Below, piece by piece: positions 49,093-59,161 of a stretch of 64,000 bases of DNA. This stretch comes from Lepidonotus clava. Taxonomy: Eukaryota; Annelida; Polychaeta; Phyllodocida; Polynoidae. The DNA lies in assembly GCA_936440205.1 (NCBI GenBank), contig OW387147.1, positions 30,095,629-30,159,628 of the forward strand. The letters run 5' to 3'. The notes under the pieces were generated by a model. That model saw only the letters and a list, made by a program, of their open reading frames with translations. It had not been told where the DNA came from and made no database searches. The translations under genes were made by a program, and so were the position numbers. The first letter of the stretch is position 1. Each line of letters begins with the position of its first letter.

Positions 49093-50498
49093 CAGTGTAC
49101 ATGTACGAGTAGTGGTCGCTGATGACACACCTGACTGCACATATCACAGGTCATCACAGAGGCTGCTGGTCAAAATTATGTAACCTGGCTGGCGCTAGTC
49201 AGCCCCTTTTGCACCGCTATTTGGCCACACATGCACTATTATATGCATATATAATTATATTGCTCTTATCTAAGTCATCTGCGCTAGCCCCTAGCAATTG
49301 GGTCAATAGAGAAAAAGATACAGCCGTAATCTTTAGCATGTTGATTAGATACTAAAATATCCTTAATCTGTTTCATTATCTTATTTCGATTTCCAGTTTT
49401 CAATTGCACAGTTGTTATGAAGAATAATAGCTGAGCAGCACTGACTATGTAATTTGTAAGTGACCTGAACACTTAATTATTTCCAAGTAGGCCTACACAT
49501 TTCCTTTAAATGAAAAGATATTTGTCAATGAAATGCATATCATTGGAAAGAACATAGGTTAGACCGTAAGATATTATTTACAAACAATTATATATTATTT
49601 ATCATTTCTGGTATAGGGAAAAACAAAAAGAACAAGTTATCTGGTGCATGATGCGGGAATTAGACCTGCATTATCACCTTTCCACTACACTGCTCGCCGA
49701 CGCTGGGGTAATAAACATGAAATTGCCCCGGAAAGAAAAGTTCAAATAATGCCTCACCAGTTCTACCATGTCCCTTGCACCAATCCCTCGACGAAGGTTG
49801 TTTATAATGATAAGCATACTGTCATGAAATTCTAAGTTTGTGCACTCTGAAAGAATATTGAGCCAATAGCATGTGTTAACAAGAAATGTGCAACAGAATA
49901 TAGAATTATATTGAATACTTGTAGTATCCTTAAAAAGCCCAATTGACTCGTAGGAAGCAACCCCTTTTCTTTCTTAAAGGGATAGTTTGCTTTAGAAACA
50001 ACAAGAATTAGATTTTTACATGGTTCAAAGTATTTATTATGTGCAGGTATAAAAGGACAATTTTGCGGGGTGTATAATTAGTTGTAATAAAACTTTCTGA
50101 ATCTAAGCTTCCTTTCTCATCATAGACAGCTTCAATGCATTCTGTTGGCCTTTCAGGTTGATGACATCACAACTGAACCATGTATGCTAAGTACCCCTTA
50201 CCCCCTCCCTTTCTACCTACCCCTTCCACCTCCCTCTCCCCTATCCCCTGAATCTGGCCACTCAGGTTTTGCTGTGACTGGTGAACCATAACCCCCAGTA
50301 TTGTACATTTCACATCACTGGGCCACTCAGCCTTGCTGCCCAGGTCCCATCTTGTACATTTCACTCTATACAGCTCATTCTGGCCACTTAGGGTCAGTCA
50401 TGTGCATTTCATGTCATTGATGGGGGAGGGGGCAGCTGAGAGGGGAGGCAAGAGGGTAATTAACATTGGTTCAGGTGCGATGTCATCACTCTAAAATG

Positions 50499-50510
50499 CC
50501 ACCAGGGGGC
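50499..50510 (+). promoter_or_regulatory. CTCF-like motif
   Basis: CCACCAGGGGGC matches the CTCF core CCASYAGRKGGC at all twelve positions and is followed by AT. By my estimate an exact match is expected by chance about once in ten windows this size. Binding is not shown. Confidence 0.35.
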
Positions 50511-51013
50511 ATAAGGGGACAGTACAGTGAGACGGGAAGTTGGTCTTTAGGGGGTATTTATCATAATTAGTTATAAACCCTGCAAAATTTTACACCTTAT
50601 CCCTACTCAAAATAAGTACTTTAGATCACTGTTTCATCTTATTTAAGTTATTTCTGTTGAGAACTATCCCTTTAAACTTGAATATGTGTGATAAAATGTT
50701 ATTAATTTTGAAGTGCTGGGATTAAAAATATAAAGCAATTTAATCCTACAATTCAAAAATGAAAATATTTCCTGAAAAAAGGAAAAGAGGTAGAGGATTC
50801 CCTAAACTAATTATTATTGATTGCACACTGTCTGAATAAGACCCGGAAGTATTTAAGGATATCTTGACAAGGTCGAGGCAGCTGGAAAAGCAGCAGAACT
50901 TCCAATGTTTATCCTAAACCTAGGACTTGAACATTACCTATGTTTTTTTCATTAGGCACGACTTAGAATGGTAGTACAAGATACAGTGCCATACATTAGC
51001 TTATAATACTCAC

Positions 51014-51133
51014 CAACACATTCAGGAACTTTCCCACAAAAGCCTGCTGCGCAGTCACATGAGAAAGAACCCGGTACATTGGTGCATGCTTCATTTTCAC
51101 CACATGGACCCACGGTAGAACATTCATCAATGT
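51014..51133 (-). CDS. Exon: calcium-binding EGF domain 2
   Basis: Acceptor TGCAATTCAG, donor GTTG|GTGAGT, phase 1 at both ends as usual for EGF modules. Reads DIDECSTVGPCGENEAC, TNVPGSFSCDC and AAGFCGKVPEC. The DIDEC start and CTNVPGSFSCDC are the calcium-binding and Asn-hydroxylation signatures. There are seven Cys rather than six: the extra one is in GFCG, where most members have a Gly-rich turn. Confidence 0.9.
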
Positions 51134-51742
51134 CTGAATTGCAAAGAATGACAGGTTTAATGCATCAGTGCGATACAAGATTCATTATCCATTATTAGCC
51201 TCATAAAGTAAGATATGCCTTACATGGAAGCAGCTCGGGTTTCATCCTGGGCTGGAGGGCTGCTGCACCTCTCTGTATTTCCCCTTGTGCCAATGACAGG
51301 ATTATGAAATGCTGTTGTGTGTATGGCCCTGTCTCTTGGACCATAAACATTAAAGAACACTTGCCTTGGTAAATTTATGAGAGTATGGTCTCAATCTTCT
51401 CATAGATTTGTTCATTTCATAGATTCAGTTACCAATTGCAAAGGCAGAACTATTTTTGCCATATGACCATATGACCATTTGATATGACCATAGATGTTGA
51501 TAAAGCATTAAACCCCCAAAACAAACCAACGTTAAGACTATTAGTGCCTGTTGATAATATGAATTTACCTTCAAACTGAATTCATGAGGATACGATCTAT
51601 TTCCCACATGGTAACAAAATTAATTTTCACATTTGGTGACTTATGTTGAATCATAGTCAAAAAGGTTTTAAAAGTAGCACGTGACGAGCGAATGTTTTCT
51701 TTATGTCTGTGTCATGGGACTCTATCTGAATAAAAAGCTGAC

Positions 51743-51859
51743 CTGCACAAGATGTACCATCTCCAGTGAAGCCAGTTCGACAGACACACACAAAACTGCC
51801 CACTGTGTTCTGACATTCTGCGTTGGCTCCACAAGTCTGAGTGAGGCATTCATTCTCAT
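51743..51859 (-). CDS. Exon: calcium-binding EGF domain 1
   Basis: Acceptor AATTTTTAG, donor TGCAG|GTCAGC, phase 1 at both ends. Reads DENECLTQTCGANAEC, QNTVGSFVCVC and RTGFTGDGTSC: six Cys in canonical spacing, the DENEC calcium ligand and CQNTVGSFVCVC with the hydroxylation consensus. It directly follows the CUB domain and precedes EGF 2 in phase. Confidence 0.92.
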
Positions 51860-52743
51860 CTAAAAATTGAGAAGGAAACTAATCATGTTGGACAAAAAAC
51901 TACAGTTAGACATTTCATATCGATTGCAGTTCCATCGAGCTTATTGCTCTTGTATCTTATTTTCTTAAACTATATTAATACATGTACTGGTTTTTATGAC
52001 ACTGTTACATCGACAAGAAGTACAACCATAAGATTGATGAAACTGAATGTTGTGAAGAAAATTATCTTTATCAGATCACTCAGAAAAGAAGTCAGTGAGT
52101 GATGAGTGACTGCCTCCTATGTGCCTATAATATATAACATAATATATTTCTAACAAAACGTTTTAATTGAGCGTTAAATGAAATCTAAAGTAAAATAGGA
52201 ATCCCTGTCTTAGCAGAGATTTTTGGCCAGAGGTCGACGTGAAATACCCACGTCAAAAACGTTTCTTACCGATGTATAAATTAGTGGAATTTGAACCTCA
52301 AAGACCACATCAGAGAACCAAGATCCATATGTCATATTAAACAGGTACATTTACAGAGAATTCTTAAAGTGTGAATTTGAAACAACTAAAAGGAGACAGG
52401 AATGTTTGGCATTGTACAGCCTTTTTAACCAGAATTGCTTATGGAATACACAACACTTTCTGACCTAATACACAAACCATCGGAATTCATAGCTCACAGA
52501 TCATATAGTTTGAGTATAATAGATCATTTACAGGCGACTAGCACTGATTCTAAATGGAAAGGTTTTAGAAAGAACTCCTATAGTTTTTTTCCCGCAAAAT
52601 TCTTTACATCAGCAAAATCGAACTTAGAAATAGGAACGAAGTTTTTGTGAGATAAAATCTTTTCGGAAAATTGATCTTTTTCCTTAAAGCTTTTACTGCT
52701 AGTAGGTTAAACTGGTATAAAATAGAAACTTCTGGACCTTTAC
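51860..52743 (-). other. Intron
   Basis: AT-rich. No repeat or exon recognised. Confidence 0.55.
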
Positions 52744-52859
52744 CTATAAAGATGTTCAATGATATGCCCGTCACAAAAAGGTCAGAGTATGAAGTCAGTG
52801 CGATGAACACTTCATCGCTGTCGATGATGACATCTGAGGGACCAATATTCCAGCAATAC
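52744..52859 (-). CDS. Exon: CUB domain, C-terminal third
   Basis: Acceptor TATTACACAG, donor TTATAG|GTAAAG, phase 2 in and 1 out. Reads YCWNIGPSDVIIDSDEVFIA then LTSYSDLFVTGISLNIFI. This is the usual CUB ending: the fourth Cys, a polar stretch, a beta strand with V-F-I-A-L, S-Y-S-D, and G-I-S-L in place of the common G-F-x-x. Confidence 0.85.
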
Positions 52860-54272
52860 CTGTGTAATACATCAACTATAATATTGAACTGTGGCTTGCC
52901 TTGTAACTAGAATCATGAACAGACCATAACAAATGAGAATCATTTAATCATCTTCAGGTTGTTTGAGTGTTGGATTTTGAGATTAAGGAGGCAGGGGAGG
53001 GTTGAAACCTTCTCATACAAGATACTGGTGCTTTTAATTTACAGGTGAACTCAATTAGTGTGCAGCAGCTTGCAAAACCTGACTTAAAAAAACAAAAACA
53101 TATCAGATGTTCACAGTTGATGGCCTCGAAGAACACTCGTCTATTTTCGGGCAATGTTCAGTGCGCCCTTTATAGGCCACAGGTACTTGCTGTTTGGCCA
53201 CAATTTATGAGGTGACAAATCCCTAAGAATGTTTACCCCGTAAACCTAGTTTCATGTTATCCTGCCTATTTTTGTACATTTCACGGTATTTGATCTACCT
53301 AATTCAGGTATTTTGAGAAACTTGCCCTTCTTTCACAATTATGACAATAGCTTTCATTTATTACATGGACCATACTTTAAGTTAAACTTTAAGATTATTT
53401 TTCCCTATGTGGGTCTTTTTTTTAAGTCAGAAAACGTGTTCACACCTCTTCTTCCTTGGATGGACAGCCTCTCAACTTAGCCAGAACATAAGACCTTGGT
53501 AAATTATGGGAGATACCCCAACGAGTGAAAGCCCGAAAATATAGGCAGTAGGCACGAGCCAGGGGAACGAAAGCATGAACAGTTTTGTGACACGCTACCA
53601 CCCTTTATTTGCGAATGACAGCCCAAGTTCCCTGGCCATGAGACCGATCTAGCATAGACTAGAGCAACCAAGACTGAGAATAGCCAAAGACACTGCTACT
53701 TCCTGCCCTTTACCAGTTTACGTATTGTCACCCCTCTCCCAGAAAACATGCTGGTACAATGCCCCACAGGCAAGCCCTAAATCAGTTCACTCTCGTGTGT
53801 GAGGCACAACTCTCAAACAGACGGTCTCCAGTGCCAAAGAATTGGTCGAACTGAGACCAAAAGTCAACTCCTTTAGATTTAGGAGAACTGAAACCCAGCG
53901 TCCCTATATATATAATACCACATTATCAATGATAATTATTTTTTTCTGTGTTTCCAGACTCCTCCCTTTTGGTCTATATCATTCTCTTTTTGTTTACAAT
54001 GGTAATTGTTTCTTGTGCCCTCACCATAATATCACTGATTTTCTTTGATTGCCTACCCTGAAATCTGGGAATCTGTCCCCAACGTTAGAAAATTAGGCAA
54101 CTCTAGAATGAAATAATCTTTTTGATTTCATAACAATCTATAAGGCTCCAACGTCTTCTAAGGATTCACTAAACTCTTGATAATTTCTATTTCAAAGAGT
54201 TTGTTTTTTACAATGTTGATGAAATTACGCAGAAAGCAAAATAGCAGGTCAGTGATGATGGAGAATGCTTAC
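52860..54272 (-). other. Intron
   Basis: Mixed composition. A GC-richer stretch at 53.45-53.85 kb shows no exon or recognisable repeat. Confidence 0.5.
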
Positions 54273-54397
54273 CTCTGTACAATTAAATTAGGTTTTCGTC
54301 CATCAAATATCTCGAGCCATTGAAAGTGGCAATTTCCTGAATTGTGCACCAGGAAAAATGACAATGCATTCACAACAATTGAGTAACCCGAAAGACC
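54273..54397 (-). CDS. Exon: CUB domain, middle third
   Basis: Acceptor CTCTTTACACAG, donor CAGAG|GTAAGC, phase 0 in and 2 out. Reads GLSGYSIVVNALSFFLVHNS then GNCHFQWLEIFDGRKPNL. The alternating hydrophobic strand, the third Cys, and LEIFDG are the core of a CUB domain; the Asp before Gly is often a calcium ligand. Confidence 0.85.
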
Positions 54398-55061
54398 CTG
54401 TGTAAAGAGATCAGGTCATGATTTGGGGAAACAAATATTGAATTAATGCAAATAGTTTTATAGATTGTTGCTATTCATCTATTTCTATGACTGCAGATTA
54501 ATCAAACTATGTCATTGAGAATTTGTCAAAAGTCCCCTCAAGTTTGTATGCAGTAGCCTGTCGTATAGTGAATAGTGAGAGATTAAAAAGCAAATAACCG
54601 TTTCCTTTCTAAAATTGCTGCTGTGGTACAAGAATTCAGCATTTAAATTCCTAACAATTAAATGCTCATTTTAGGCATTGCTCATTACTATTATCTGATT
54701 ATGTACTATCAAAGTGATGTACCAATGAGGAGTGTTTGTTATAGGCCTATGTGTAATAGTGTGTTTGTGTTTGCTTCATGGCTGGTTTATCCACAACCTT
54801 CTTACAATAATTCCCTTTCATTAGCGAAACTTTCGGGGGGAAATCGGTCAACATGCATATGTTTGCAATCGGTATCTTTTTTCGCAAGCAAACTTCAAAG
54901 AAAACATGTCAGTAATCCTTAAAAAAGGGTTAGTATTGGACCTTCAGGAAAATAACAAATAAGACAAATAAGACAAATTTTATGATACCAATATCGTTTA
55001 CAGAGGCCAATAACATTGTCTGGACTATCGTAAGGGATCCGTAAATTGTTGAGGCTATCCT

Positions 55062-55229
55062 AAAGGGCCGTTCATACCTTACGATTCGGGTTAACGATAA
55101 TATCGTCACATATATGTTGTTCACACAGTTTTCAATGTTCCCTTTACCGATTTTATCATATGACACTACCAATTCTGTCTTAACCATTGTCATACCAGCC
55201 GAAATCGTAAGGTGTGAACCAGCCTTTTT
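55062..55229. mobile_element. Short TIR element (MITE), ~170 bp
   Basis: The left end AAAGGGCCGTTCATACCTTA and the right end, AAAAGGCTGGTTCACACCTT on the opposite strand, are inverted copies continuing through ACGATTTCGG, about 28 bp with a few differences. No clear target duplication was found. It lies in the intron between the first two CUB exons. Confidence 0.6.
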
Positions 55230-55373
55230 CCTCACAATGACCATCTGTTAGGGCTGAAACCAACCTCTCAACCTTCAGCCAAAACTATACCTTTGTTACT
55301 ACACAACAAGCACTGGGGACACCAGTTATTTATGATAACTCATTGAAGTCTGAAGAAAATTAAGTACCGTTAC

Positions 55374-55474
55374 TCTCCAGACACACACAAAAGTTCCATC
55401 ACTAAAGTCTGTTTTTGAAATGACAGTAGATGTGTCTACGAGTGACAACACCCTCATCTGGTCGGCACCACAAA
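55374..55474 (-). CDS. Exon: CUB domain, N-terminal third
   Basis: Acceptor TTGTATTTCAG, donor TGGAGA|GTAACG, phase 1 in and 0 out. Reads CGADQMRVLSLVDTSTVISK then TDFSDGTFVCVWR, with the first Cys and the C-x-W of a CUB domain. The four Cys over three exons sit as in the two-disulfide CUB fold. The preceding exon, expected to hold the signal peptide, was not found, so the protein's start is open. Confidence 0.85.
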
Positions 55475-56181
55475 CTGAAATACAAACAATGGCATATTAA
55501 TAAACTTGTGCAGTATACAGTCTCTGTTGAAAGTATAACCCTGAATACTCAGTTGGGCACCAGAACAATTACTCGTGTACATGAATGTGTGACCTTTTAT
55601 TACTGAGTATATGCAGACTTCTCCCTTTCAAAAATTCTGTATCTGCCCCGACATGTTCCATCATGAGGTGAACAGCTGGTGAATCCTTTGTATCATAAAA
55701 TATGTGATATAAATGTTTTAGTATGGTAAACATAATTATTAGTGATATCTTAGATTGATCACTTATATGGCGGTCTGCCTAATTTGAGAGATATGACATC
55801 CTGTGCACAACGTCTATACTGAAAGGCTGTCACGGAGGAACACTGCCAAGTTGCATTCTATCAAGACATGGTGAAGAATGCTAAGGCTGCCCATAAAGAA
55901 GCTGGCTCTCCTACCTTGGAGAACCATGGTGCCTGCTCCTCCGACATCTCCGACAAGTTCTTGTAGGCTTTACTATACCCAGCAAGTGCATTTTCCTTCT
56001 CCCCCCACCCTCTCCTCAACAACCACTGTACTTTCTAGTCCCCAGGAAGGTAGGCATCTAGGGGTTTATGTCAAGGTATATATCTGTGAAAGCAAGCAGA
56101 ACATGAGAGCACCAAATCCAAGTTCAACATCCCTCAAATTGCAGGGAGGTGAATCTCCTTTGCCTCAACTGGCAATCCAGT
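55475..56181. other. Upstream intron or flank
   Basis: No signal-peptide exon could be supported. A 148-codon plus-strand frame from 55878 runs into the dispersed repeat and is composition-driven. Confidence 0.4.
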
Positions 56182-56477
56182 CCCAGCCAGCTTGCGACGT
56201 AACAGAAACGTTCGGCAACCATGCTTTTTCAGTCAGTTTGTTATTTACTAAGATGGCACATAACAATTACGTTATTGACGGTATGGTAAGGTTGAAACCT
56301 CACAAAACCAGAAGATTATTATAACATCAGTTTTTAGTGAGGATAGGACGAAACCAAAACAAAACATTATAAAAACATTCTATTTGGGTTGAAGAACGTA
56401 ACCAGAATGTTGTAATAACGTCACAGTGCACCACCACAGCAGAACATTGCAGCAACGTAATTGGGAGTCATCAAAAG
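56182..56477 (+). repeat. Dispersed repeat, copy B
   Basis: Same family and orientation as 28075-28327: CCCAGCCAGCTTGCGACGTA at the start, TTACTAAGATGGCA inside, GCAACGTAATTGGGAGTCAT at the end. It carries about 45 bp, around CACAGTGCACCACCACAGC, absent from copy A. Confidence 0.85.
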
Positions 56478-57710
56478 ATCATAGAACCCCTTCTTCCAAC
56501 CAATCAAAGAGATAAAACAATAGTATCACTTTCTCTCCACCTCTAATGCTCCAGACGAGTCACTGTCAAGCAATACTGTGAATCCCAAGTGACCCAACTT
56601 GTGCAGTTCAGTATCCTCACCTTGCAGAATTTCTAAGGGACAAGTGACCCATCACTAGAGGAAGGATCTGGGGCAGATTGGGGCAAACCAGTAACAGGGA
56701 AAGGACAAAGGCATGGTCGAGAATAGGGGCGTGGCTGAGGATGATGGTGTGGTGAAGGTCGAGGGTGTAGTAGGGGGATATCTCTTGAGAGCAGGAATTG
56801 CAAAGAGACATGGAATCATCATCATCTTCACCCAAATCCAAACACCAATGGGGGCATGGGCATGGGCATGGACAAAAGCATTCTCCGCTAAACTAACATT
56901 AACGGAATGTTGATAGAACGTCAAAATCCTGGATACTACAGCTATGCAAATGTTGGTTTCCATGGTAACCATGGAACAAATTTAAGTTTTCAAAATTTGA
57001 AATTCTGAATCAAGGGACTGCTTGGCCATATTCAGCAAAAAACAGATTCTGAATATCTTAAATAGAAAGAAAATGGCAGTATATTTCCTGAAATCATATT
57101 TGGGATTTCAATTTTTGGCCTAGATGATATATAATTTATATCTTTATAAATACCAAAGACTGGTCTATTTTAGCTTATTTAGCGGATCCGACCTTTGTGT
57201 CTTCAAATTAACATAACTTTTTTTCTAATAAGAATATTTACCTATAATATGTTCAATATTCCAGTCCATAAGACTGCTTTTCGCGGAGGACGTCACATTT
57301 ATTATCGTTTCTTCATTAGAGACACTGCTACGTATACAGAAGTTTTAGCATATATGCCTTTTGGGGGTTTTGAACTTTATGCAACTTTATTGTACTTTTC
57401 TTGAACCAAAGTACCAAACTCATCCATAGGAAGCTGATTTATTGTGTTACATTCAGAAACACAATCTTATAGGGCATTTTTTACTTCTAATCAGCCTATT
57501 GCGTTAGCATGGGCTAGGACCATGCGGGTTCATTGCTGCCACCTAGTGAAGGACAGATGAACTATTCTATACAAACCTTACAACCCCAATATTTCTTATA
57601 CACTACTTTCTCCATTACCAAACTATCAACAACAACTCTCAATTTTCTCCATCGCATATCCTAAGAAATCTCGACTCAAGTCCGCCATCTGCACCCATAC
57701 GACACACAGA
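56478..57710. other. Gene-free stretch and left flank of the retroelement
   Basis: Two overlapping minus-strand frames at 56.62-56.97 kb are low-complexity. A good donor-like AAG|GTGAGG lies near 56582 on the minus strand, but no matching exon was proved. The left boundary of the tyrosine-recombinase retroelement is somewhere in 57.4-57.7 kb. A CTCF-like core (11 of 12) lies at 57538-57549 on the minus strand. Confidence 0.4.
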
Positions 57711-59069
57711 GTGACGGACCCTGCATACCCGACACCCGGTATAGGTACACCGCCGACCAGGTATCGTAAAAACTTTAAAAATATGCTGGGCAAGGTACCA
57801 ACCCAGCCGGGCCCCCGCACGAGGGCCAGCGAACGGGCTGCTAAGGTGCAAGCCCAGGAAAAAATGAGAAGCATTGTTTATGATGATGGGGAAGTAACAT
57901 TTAACCCTAGCTATTCGGGCGATGACCATAATAGCACAGACTCTGTTCACACAACCCCAGCCAGGGACGAGAGTACATCGTCCGCCCGTGCAGACGGTGA
58001 AGCTAGAATGGACAAGATCGAGGGTAACGTAGCCATGGTGCAGCGCAAGGTCGACAATATATCACAAAAGATTGACATGTTGATTTCTGCCACATATGAC
58101 TCACATCTTCCATTGTCTCACAGCACGCCGCCGGAGAGGGAGGACGCTGACTATAAGGAGCGGACGCCCCGGTCAAGGGACAGGCCCACCACACATCCCT
58201 CGCCCCGGGACCGAAGGCGCGACGCCTGCCGTGACTACAGCCCAGCTATTCCCCCTCCGCGCCGGCTGCGTGCAGACAACAACGGAGATGGCTACATAGA
58301 CCGCTACGCTAACAAAGACAGGTTCCAATACGATGATCCACAGGGTAAGACCTTTAATTCAGACCTGTGTACCAAAGATGAATTTCGTAAACCCTATATG
58401 TATATCGAGAGGGAAGGCTGTCAGAATGACCGCCAGCGCAGAGACGTCAGGTGTTCCCTAACCGCTCTTGAGTACATCCACGCTACCCTGTCCCTCCTGG
58501 GCGACCCCCGAGCATATTCCGTGCGCGACCTGCCTGACATCATGGAGCACCTTAAACATGTCACACACGACGCCATGGAAAGGGACTGGCCGGCCGTCCG
58601 TAGGTGGTCTCAGTACATATGGGATAGTGTGGAGAAGGGCCGCCTAAGGTGGTCAGATCACCAACTCATCCAGAATGAGAGGATCCGCATTGCGATGACT
58701 GGAGGAGGCGCCACGGCCCCCGGTACGTCGGCACAGCCTACAGCCCCACACAAAACAAATCCGAGAGGAATGGAGTTTCCATGCCGACACTTCAACTCCA
58801 GGAATGGCTGCCATCATAGGGCATCCCACAACGAAGGATCAGTCAGGATGCTACACGTGTGTTCCTACTGCGATGCTGTCGGAAAGATATGCCCGGGACA
58901 TAACCTAGTCGGATGCCAGAGGAAGCTTAACCTCGGCGAACCACAGGAACAGCGACGCCACGAGCATCAGCATCAGCCCATGCAGCAACACCACATTTAC
59001 GTGCCCCCACCAACACAGCAAAGGTTCGCGGTACCTCAAAATTATCAGCAGCCAAAAAACGCCCAGTAG
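57711..59069 (+). CDS. Retroelement Gag-like protein (fossil)
   Basis: A 452-codon frame with charged, low-complexity N-terminal half. A Cys/His-rich motif near its C-terminal third begins CRHFNSRNGC and continues through CSYCDAVGKICPGH to GC. This zinc-knuckle-like arrangement after F-N-x-x-x-G-C is known from DIRS-type Gag proteins. The Gln/His-rich tail follows. Such proteins package the element RNA. The first in-frame ATG is at 57783. Confidence 0.75.
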   Translation: MTDPAYPTPGIGTPPTRYRKNFKNMLGKVPTQPGPRTRASERAAKVQAQEKMRSIVYDDGEVTFNPSYSGDDHNSTDSVHTTPARDESTSSARADGEARMDKIEGNVAMVQRKVDNISQKIDMLISATYDSHLPLSHSTPPEREDADYKERTPRSRDRPTTHPSPRDRRRDACRDYSPAIPPPRRLRADNNGDGYIDRYANKDRFQYDDPQGKTFNSDLCTKDEFRKPYMYIEREGCQNDRQRRDVRCSLTALEYIHATLSLLGDPRAYSVRDLPDIMEHLKHVTHDAMERDWPAVRRWSQYIWDSVEKGRLRWSDHQLIQNERIRIAMTGGGATAPGTSAQPTAPHKTNPRGMEFPCRHFNSRNGCHHRASHNEGSVRMLHVCSYCDAVGKICPGHNLVGCQRKLNLGEPQEQRRHEHQHQPMQQHHIYVPPPTQQRFAVPQNYQQPKNAQ

Positions 59070-59161
59070 GCGCGCCACCCACAGTCCAAGGTGCCGCGTC
59101 CAAGGAACCCGGCTTTACACCGACGTGTGAAACCGATGAAACCCCAGCTAACATCAACAAC

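Larger units (their letters stand above)
45119..51013 (-). other. Long intron(s) filled with repeats
   Basis: Between the second EGF exon and the Cys-bearing exon. It holds an inverted pair of a 0.5-kb repeat, a nested fold-back insertion and a CTCF-like motif. From 46.1 to 47.9 kb and 49.1 to 50.9 kb no exon or RNA could be supported, though phase requires at least one more exon here. Confidence 0.5.
37519..55474 (-). other. Gene: CUB-EGF-mucin single-pass membrane protein (14 exons seen)
   Basis: Fourteen exons totalling about 2.3 kb (roughly 769 codons) were read from splice signals and frame. Order: CUB (three exons), two calcium-binding EGF modules, an 82-residue Cys-bearing exon, a short Cys-rich exon, a Thr/Ser/Pro mucin-like exon, a membrane-proximal domain, a transmembrane helix and a cytosolic tail. 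Junction phases agree throughout except on both sides of the 44873-45118 exon, where at least one exon is missing each time. The 5' end with signal peptide is not seen; the first exon found needs one base from upstream. Introns of 0.7-6 kb hold palindromes, MITEs and dispersed repeats. Known CUB/EGF/mucin proteins act at the cell surface or in matrix; the ligand is unknown, and no orthologue name is offered. Confidence 0.8.

Noticed and set aside
55878-56324. 148-codon plus-strand frame
   Set aside because: Runs into a dispersed repeat also present at 28 kb; not a host gene.
56617-56972. Minus-strand frames with a hydrophobic stretch, considered as the signal-peptide exon
   Set aside because: The donor near 56582 leaves phase 2, but the first CUB exon needs phase 1; the sequence is low-complexity.
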